From Bacillus sp. V3-13 (GTDB lineage: Bacteria; Bacillota; Bacilli; Bacillales; Cytobacillaceae): a stretch of 56,746 bases of DNA. The translations under genes and the position numbers were made by a program. Below are positions 52,923-56,746 of the stretch, piece by piece. The notes beneath the pieces are model-generated. The model did no database searches. It was not told the origin of the DNA and saw nothing but the letters and a program-made list of their open reading frames with translations. Numbering within the stretch: position 1 is the first letter of the stretch; each line of letters begins with the position of its first letter. The stretch lies in assembly GCF_002860165.1 (NCBI RefSeq), contig NZ_PGUZ01000003.1:1-56746 (forward strand), in the 5' to 3' direction.

Positions 52923-53732
52923 TTACGGAGTTTCTATTGTTGCCGGATCAATGATGCCATACCCTTTTTGCTGCAGACCTTTTACGATGTTTTCGAGCGC
53001 AGCATTTGTCCACTGGCGGTCATGCATGAGGAGATTCGCGCCATTGCTTAAAAGGGATGTATTGACCATGATGTCGGCAAGATTTTCGGCTGTTTTATAA
53101 TTTGCTTCCCAATCATAACCGTATGTCCAATTCATAAGCACCATATTTTGTTCACTGGCTATTTTTTCGCTGTAATCTGTATTAACCCCAAAGGGCGCCC
53201 GAAAGAACTTCGGTCGTTCTCCGATCACGCCTTCGATTTTATCGTTTAATGAAACAATTTCCTCATACTGCTCCTGTTCGGAAAGCTCATCTAGCCTTCG
53301 ATGCGTGTTTGTATGGTTTCCGATCGCAAATCCGAGGCGGTGTATTTCTCTCAATTGCTCTTCTTTTTCTGGTGTGTCTAGAAAATGGCCATTGACGAAG
53401 AAAATGGCTTTGACATTCAGTCTTGCCAATGTTCTTGCCATTTCCACTGCATATTTATCAGGAGCATCGTCAATGGTCAGCAGGACGGCCGGCTGAGCGG
53501 AATTGCCTATTGGTTCAAGCGACCAATTGTTTTCATTTACCCTGTATTGCGGGACATTTTCTGGGACCGGATTTTGCACGTCTTCAACGACTGTTTGAAC
53601 CGCCGGCTGCGGTTCATTTTTTTTCTGCGAAGCTTTTTGTTTGTGATCATCACTGCCTGCTCTCTCATTCCTGGTCCCGCAAGCAGTTACGACTAATATC
53701 ATTGACATTAAAATGGCAGCCAGTTTTTGCAT
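52923..53732 (-). CDS. Polysaccharide deacetylase lipoprotein (CE4)
   Basis: A 269-residue lipoprotein (lipobox VTAC, Cys18), a charged Pro/Gln-rich linker to about residue 65, then a NodB/CE4 domain. Motif 1 is TIDDAP (usual TFDDGP; both Asp are kept), motif 2 is HTNTH, motif 3 RAPFG, and LLMHD holds the last His. It should deacetylate peptidoglycan or another wall glycan outside the membrane. The Gly-to-Ala change in motif 1 is unusual but not disabling in principle. AAGGAG precedes the ATG. Confidence 0.9.
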   Translation of the reverse strand: MQKLAAILMSMILVVTACGTRNERAGSDDHKQKASQKKNEPQPAVQTVVEDVQNPVPENVPQYRVNENNWSLEPIGNSAQPAVLLTIDDAPDKYAVEMARTLARLNVKAIFFVNGHFLDTPEKEEQLREIHRLGFAIGNHTNTHRRLDELSEQEQYEEIVSLNDKIEGVIGERPKFFRAPFGVNTDYSEKIASEQNMVLMNWTYGYDWEANYKTAENLADIMVNTSLLSNGANLLMHDRQWTNAALENIVKGLQQKGYGIIDPATIETP

Positions 53733-53906
53733 ACTTGCTCCTTTTCCGTGCAGAATCCTTCACTCTGTTCTTAATCAATGTTAAGATAATATATGGACTT
53801 GCCGTCAAGTGGAAAAATATTCCCTGCTTTTACTCCGATATCTGCTGTTTTCCCTAAACTGTTGTTTCCACTTTTCAATGATTTGCAAACCTTATTAACA
53901 AAAAAA

Positions 53907-53973
53907 GTCGCCCTAAACAGTTATATGACAGAGCAAGTTTTTTTATGAAGCCGGCTAAGCGGCACTGGGCGAC
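53907..53973 (+). promoter_or_regulatory. Candidate structured leader upstream of the BCCT gene
   Basis: GTCGCCC (53907-53913) pairs with GGGCGAC (53967-53973), closing a 67-nt domain. Inside, GCCG (53950-53953) and CGGC (53960-53963) form a hairpin. The domain lies 74-140 nt before the transporter start. The class is not recognised. The rest of 53733-54046 shows nothing that I can support. Confidence 0.4.
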
Positions 53974-54046
53974 ATAGGATGAAGGTTTTTATGTTTCACT
54001 GACACAAAAATGGACTATGAATTAAATTGTGAATTGGAGGGATTTC

Positions 54047-55579
54047 ATGAAGAGGCTGACACCAGTTTTTACGGTATCTGTCGTTGTAACTGCCCTGTTT
54101 ATTATATGGGGATTGATACCGGAACGGTTACTGCCAAACGCAAATTTAAACCGTGTAACCACCATTGTGCAAGGATTCATTTTGGAGAAATTTGGATGGT
54201 TTTATTTATTGGCAGCTGCAGCATTTTTAATTTTTGCATTGCTGTTGATTTTTAGTAAGTATGGAAACATTCGTTTAGGGAAAGACAATGATCGGCCTGA
54301 ATACAGTTATCTATCTTGGTTTTCAATGCTTTTCAGCGCAGGTATGGGGATTGGACTCGTATTTTGGGGTGTTGCTGAACCGATGTACCATTACTATGCC
54401 CCGCCCTTTATGGAAGGCGGGACTCCGGAAGCGGCTCGTGCGGCGATGCGGTACTCATTTTTTCATTGGGGGCTTCACCCGTGGGCGATTTATACCGTGA
54501 TTGCCCTCGCACTTGCCTACTTTCAATTCCGCAAAGGCGCGCCAGGAGTAATCAGTTCGATATTGCGGCCAATTTTTGGAGACAGGGTTGACGGCAACCT
54601 GGGGGTATTAGTTGATTTTTTAGCTGTTTTTGCAACAGTATTTGGTGTCGCTACCTCGCTTGGGTTGGGTGCGATTCAAATAAGCGGCGGGTTATCATAT
54701 GTATTTGATGGCATTCCGAATACAGCGTCAACACAATTGGTGATTATCGTTATCGTTTCAGTGCTGTTTATGCTGTCTGCTTATTCCGGACTGAATAAGG
54801 GGATCAAATACTTAAGTAATCTGAACGTGATGCTTGCGGTTTTATTGCTCATCTTTTTACTATTTGTTGGCCCGACAAACTTTATTATGGATTTATTTAC
54901 AACCACGATCGGGTCATACTTGCAAAACCTCCCTTCGATGAGCTTCCGGTTAAGTCCTTTCGAGCAGAAAATCACGTGGTTCCAGGACTGGACCATTTTT
55001 TATTGGGCATGGTGGATTGCCTGGGCCCCATTTGTCGGAACGTTTATTGCAAGAATTTCGCGCGGCAGAACTGTCCGTGAATTTGTGATTGGAGTGCTGG
55101 CCGTTCCGACTATTTTTGGAGCGCTATGGTTCTCTGTATTTGGAGGAACGGGAATTTATCTTGAATTTTTCGAAGGAGCCTCTATCATGGAAAGCATGGA
55201 ATCAGCAGGAATGGAAGTCGCTTTGTTCTCAGTTCTCGACCATTTCCCGCTTTCAACCGTGCTTTCGTTATTGGCAGTATTCCTGATTAGTACGTTTTTC
55301 ATTACATCTGCTGATTCTGCCACCTTTGTACTTGGGATGCAAACGACCGCCGGAAGCTTAAACCCTTCCACCAGCGTAAAATTCACTTGGGGCATCATCC
55401 AATCAGCAGCAGCAGCGATTTTATTATGGACCGGTGGACTCGAAGCACTTCAGCGTGCATCGATCATCGCTGCTTTACCCTTTACCATAGTGATGTTGTT
55501 TATAGTTGCAGCATTATTAAGAGCGTTTAAGGAAGAAAAGCTCTATATTGTGGGCAGAAAAAGTAATAAATCTAATTAA
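54047..55579 (+). CDS. opuD: BCCT family glycine betaine transporter (OpuD type)
   Basis: A 510-residue sodium-coupled transporter with 12 transmembrane helices, for import of betaine or related osmoprotectants. The glycine-rich SAGMGIGLVFWGVAEPMYHY on helix 3 is the form typical of Na-coupled betaine carriers. The Trp-rich WTIFYWAWWIAWAPFVGTFIARISRGRT forms the substrate box. ATG 54047 follows TGGAGGG. The short C-terminal tail (EEKLYIVGRKSNKSN) is less acidic than in regulated BetP proteins. Substrate precision is inferred from family motifs. Confidence 0.88.
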   Translation: MKRLTPVFTVSVVVTALFIIWGLIPERLLPNANLNRVTTIVQGFILEKFGWFYLLAAAAFLIFALLLIFSKYGNIRLGKDNDRPEYSYLSWFSMLFSAGMGIGLVFWGVAEPMYHYYAPPFMEGGTPEAARAAMRYSFFHWGLHPWAIYTVIALALAYFQFRKGAPGVISSILRPIFGDRVDGNLGVLVDFLAVFATVFGVATSLGLGAIQISGGLSYVFDGIPNTASTQLVIIVIVSVLFMLSAYSGLNKGIKYLSNLNVMLAVLLLIFLLFVGPTNFIMDLFTTTIGSYLQNLPSMSFRLSPFEQKITWFQDWTIFYWAWWIAWAPFVGTFIARISRGRTVREFVIGVLAVPTIFGALWFSVFGGTGIYLEFFEGASIMESMESAGMEVALFSVLDHFPLSTVLSLLAVFLISTFFITSADSATFVLGMQTTAGSLNPSTSVKFTWGIIQSAAAAILLWTGGLEALQRASIIAALPFTIVMLFIVAALLRAFKEEKLYIVGRKSNKSN

Positions 55580-55617
55580 AGATGCGGTTCAATTCCAAAG
55601 ATATGCGTTTCATTGCC

Positions 55618-55656
55618 AACAGAGACAGCAACTTTTCGTGCTGTCTCTGTTTTTTG
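55618..55656 (+). terminator. Terminator of the BCCT gene
   Basis: AACAGAGACAGCA and TGCTGTCTCTGTT form a 13-bp stem, followed by more T. Confidence 0.9.
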
Positions 55657-55783
55657 CTGTTTAAGTGGGATGGGCTTGACATCTCAATACGAGTTATCGC
55701 CTCAGTCTACAACGGTTTTGCTTGTCCAAAAGTGTCCGGCTGTGGGAAATCGGCTCTCGAGTCAAGGGACTCCCTTTTAACCG

Positions 55784-56023
55784 TTATATAATATAGATCA
55801 TCGTTAACTGAAAGGATCCGTAAATGGCCAGACTCAGGAAAGTGACAAGGAGGGTTTTTTTCGCAGATTTCATAAAATAGTTCCCAAGAATGATCGCCAG
55901 ATAGAAGAAAATGAAAAACATTAAAATATTGTATTCAGGATGGTCATGCTTTGATAACCATTCCAACAGGGTATAGCCGCTCCACAAAATAAGCTGGAGC
56001 AGAATAACAGAATATACTTTCAA
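55784..56023 (-). CDS. Small membrane protein, unknown
   Basis: A 79-residue protein with about three transmembrane helices (MLKVYSVILLQLILWSGYTL, NILMFFIFFYLAIILGNYFM, LLVTFLSLAIYGSFQLTMIYI). TTG 56023 is preceded by AAAGGAG; the ATG at 56047 is an alternative without a clear RBS. No family recognised. Confidence 0.6.
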   Translation of the reverse strand: MKVYSVILLQLILWSGYTLLEWLSKHDHPEYNILMFFIFFYLAIILGNYFMKSAKKTLLVTFLSLAIYGSFQLTMIYII

Positions 56024-56313
56024 TAAAAATCCCACTCCTTTCACCATTGTTGCAAAATGTCACCTGATGCACAAAAAAGCCGGCAACGACTGTTATATAT
56101 AAAAGCGGAGCCGTGATCCCTGCCATTTCCGGGTTCTAACTATATTTTCCCCAGCTATTTGTAATATATGATGGTTGGACAGCACTTATTTTTCAATTCT
56201 GTAACATTTAGGTGACAAGCATAAAAACGATATTTTCCTATGATAAAATACGGATTATTATGATCGACTCGTTGGCAAGCCATGTGGATTATTTTATAAA
56301 GTGAGGCCAAGAA

Positions 56314-56688
56314 ATGAAAGGGCTGGCATTCTGCTTATCTGCTGTTTTGTTGGTGATAACTGCATCTTGCACAAAGGGTGGGCCGGAAGATTCGCTGTCA
56401 TTTGGTCAGAACGTCAAACAGATTGTCTTTTTTTCGGACGATAGCGACTATACTGAAGAAGTTTCCTATTATGATGCACTACTCGAGCTAAAAAAAGAGT
56501 TTCCCTCTGAAGTGGATAATATGATGGTTTTTTCTGAAGACAATGCGAAGAGATATTATGACGCCTTTCAAATAGAACAATCGCCGGCGATTTTGATCGT
56601 TTATAATGACAAAGTCGTTGCCAGGGTAAAAGGTGATGTTTCAAAGGAACAAATTATCCAGCCGCTTGAACGGATTCTTTCCCAGTAG
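56314..56688 (+). CDS. Small putative lipoprotein, possibly thioredoxin-fold
   Basis: A 124-residue protein with a signal peptide ending near ITASC (Cys19; the lipobox is imperfect, with Thr at -3). The mature part alternates strands and helices (KQIVFFSDDSD, YYDALLELKKEFP, QSPAILIVYNDKVVARVKGD), a pattern like a thioredoxin fold with the cis-Pro-like SPAILIV, but no CxxC redox site. Function unknown. GAGG lies 7 nt before the ATG. The last 58 bp of the window hold nothing I can name. Confidence 0.65.
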   Translation: MKGLAFCLSAVLLVITASCTKGGPEDSLSFGQNVKQIVFFSDDSDYTEEVSYYDALLELKKEFPSEVDNMMVFSEDNAKRYYDAFQIEQSPAILIVYNDKVVARVKGDVSKEQIIQPLERILSQ

Positions 56689-56746
56689 AGTAGAAAACAG
56701 GAATTAGATATTGTCTTCTTGTCCTCGGGTTTCAGGGTGTTCCACC

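Overview
The window comes from the chromosome of a Bacillaceae species (order Bacillales). It carries the conserved rpmF-yceD-ylb block, the cta (caa3 oxidase) block, pycA-ftsW-yla-typA and suhB-ykzI-yktB-yktA-speA in an order resembling Bacillus subtilis. Ribosome-binding sites are strong GGAGG types, GTG and TTG starts are common, and several proteins are known only from this family (YlbF, YlbG, YlbD, YlaN, SR1P). I do not assign a species. No tRNA, rRNA, CRISPR array, prophage or intact insertion sequence was seen.

Layout. 0-13 kb is the ylb block: ribosomal protein L32 and YceD, tRNA modification (tmcAL), a PDZ/Lon-type protease and a patatin lipase (ylbL, ylbK), the sporulation membrane protein YlbJ, coaD and rsmD, then ylbG, ylbF, ylbE, ylbD, ylbC and ylbB. 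A 37-codon gene with a strong ribosome-binding site lies between rsmD and a stalk-domain protein. 13-16 kb looks accessory: a DUF2238 membrane protein, an S66 LD-carboxypeptidase behind a strongly folded GC-rich leader, a YugN-like protein, and a 52-bp tandem repeat. 16.2-16.7 kb is a DUF420 (CtaM-type) protein.

16.9-25.5 kb is a complete AI-2 uptake and processing locus of the lsr type in two divergent operons. lsrR-lsrK-cupin-lsrF runs leftward and lsrA-lsrC-lsrD-lsrB runs rightward. The intergenic region holds repeated TGTTCA elements (candidate LsrR sites) and a near-consensus cre site. LsrG is absent and a cupin takes its position, which makes this a variant AI-2 catabolic pathway. The locus separates ctaG from the DUF420 gene.

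25.7-33.3 kb encodes cytochrome caa3 oxidase and its heme A supply: ctaG, ctaF, ctaE, ctaD, ctaC and ctaB leftward, ctaA rightward. 33.3-46.3 kb has pycA, ftsW, ylaN, a glutaminase, ylaL, PhoH2, ylaJ, a PNPOx-fold protein, ylaI, ylaH, typA and ylaF. 46.4-51.8 kb has suhB, ykzI, yktB, yktA, a nitronate monooxygenase, speA, and the dual-function small RNA SR1 with its peptide SR1P; two matches to the CcpN operator consensus sit on its promoter. 52-56.7 kb has DUF3055 and DUF1885 proteins, a polysaccharide-deacetylase lipoprotein, a BCCT betaine transporter with a structured leader, and two small envelope proteins.

The most unusual items are the LsrG-less lsr locus with its cupin, two unassigned structured leaders (about 14.15-14.27 kb and 53.91-53.97 kb), the 37-aa gene facing an orphan plus-strand terminator, the CTG start of ylbC, and the suhB 3' end encoded inside a folded element.
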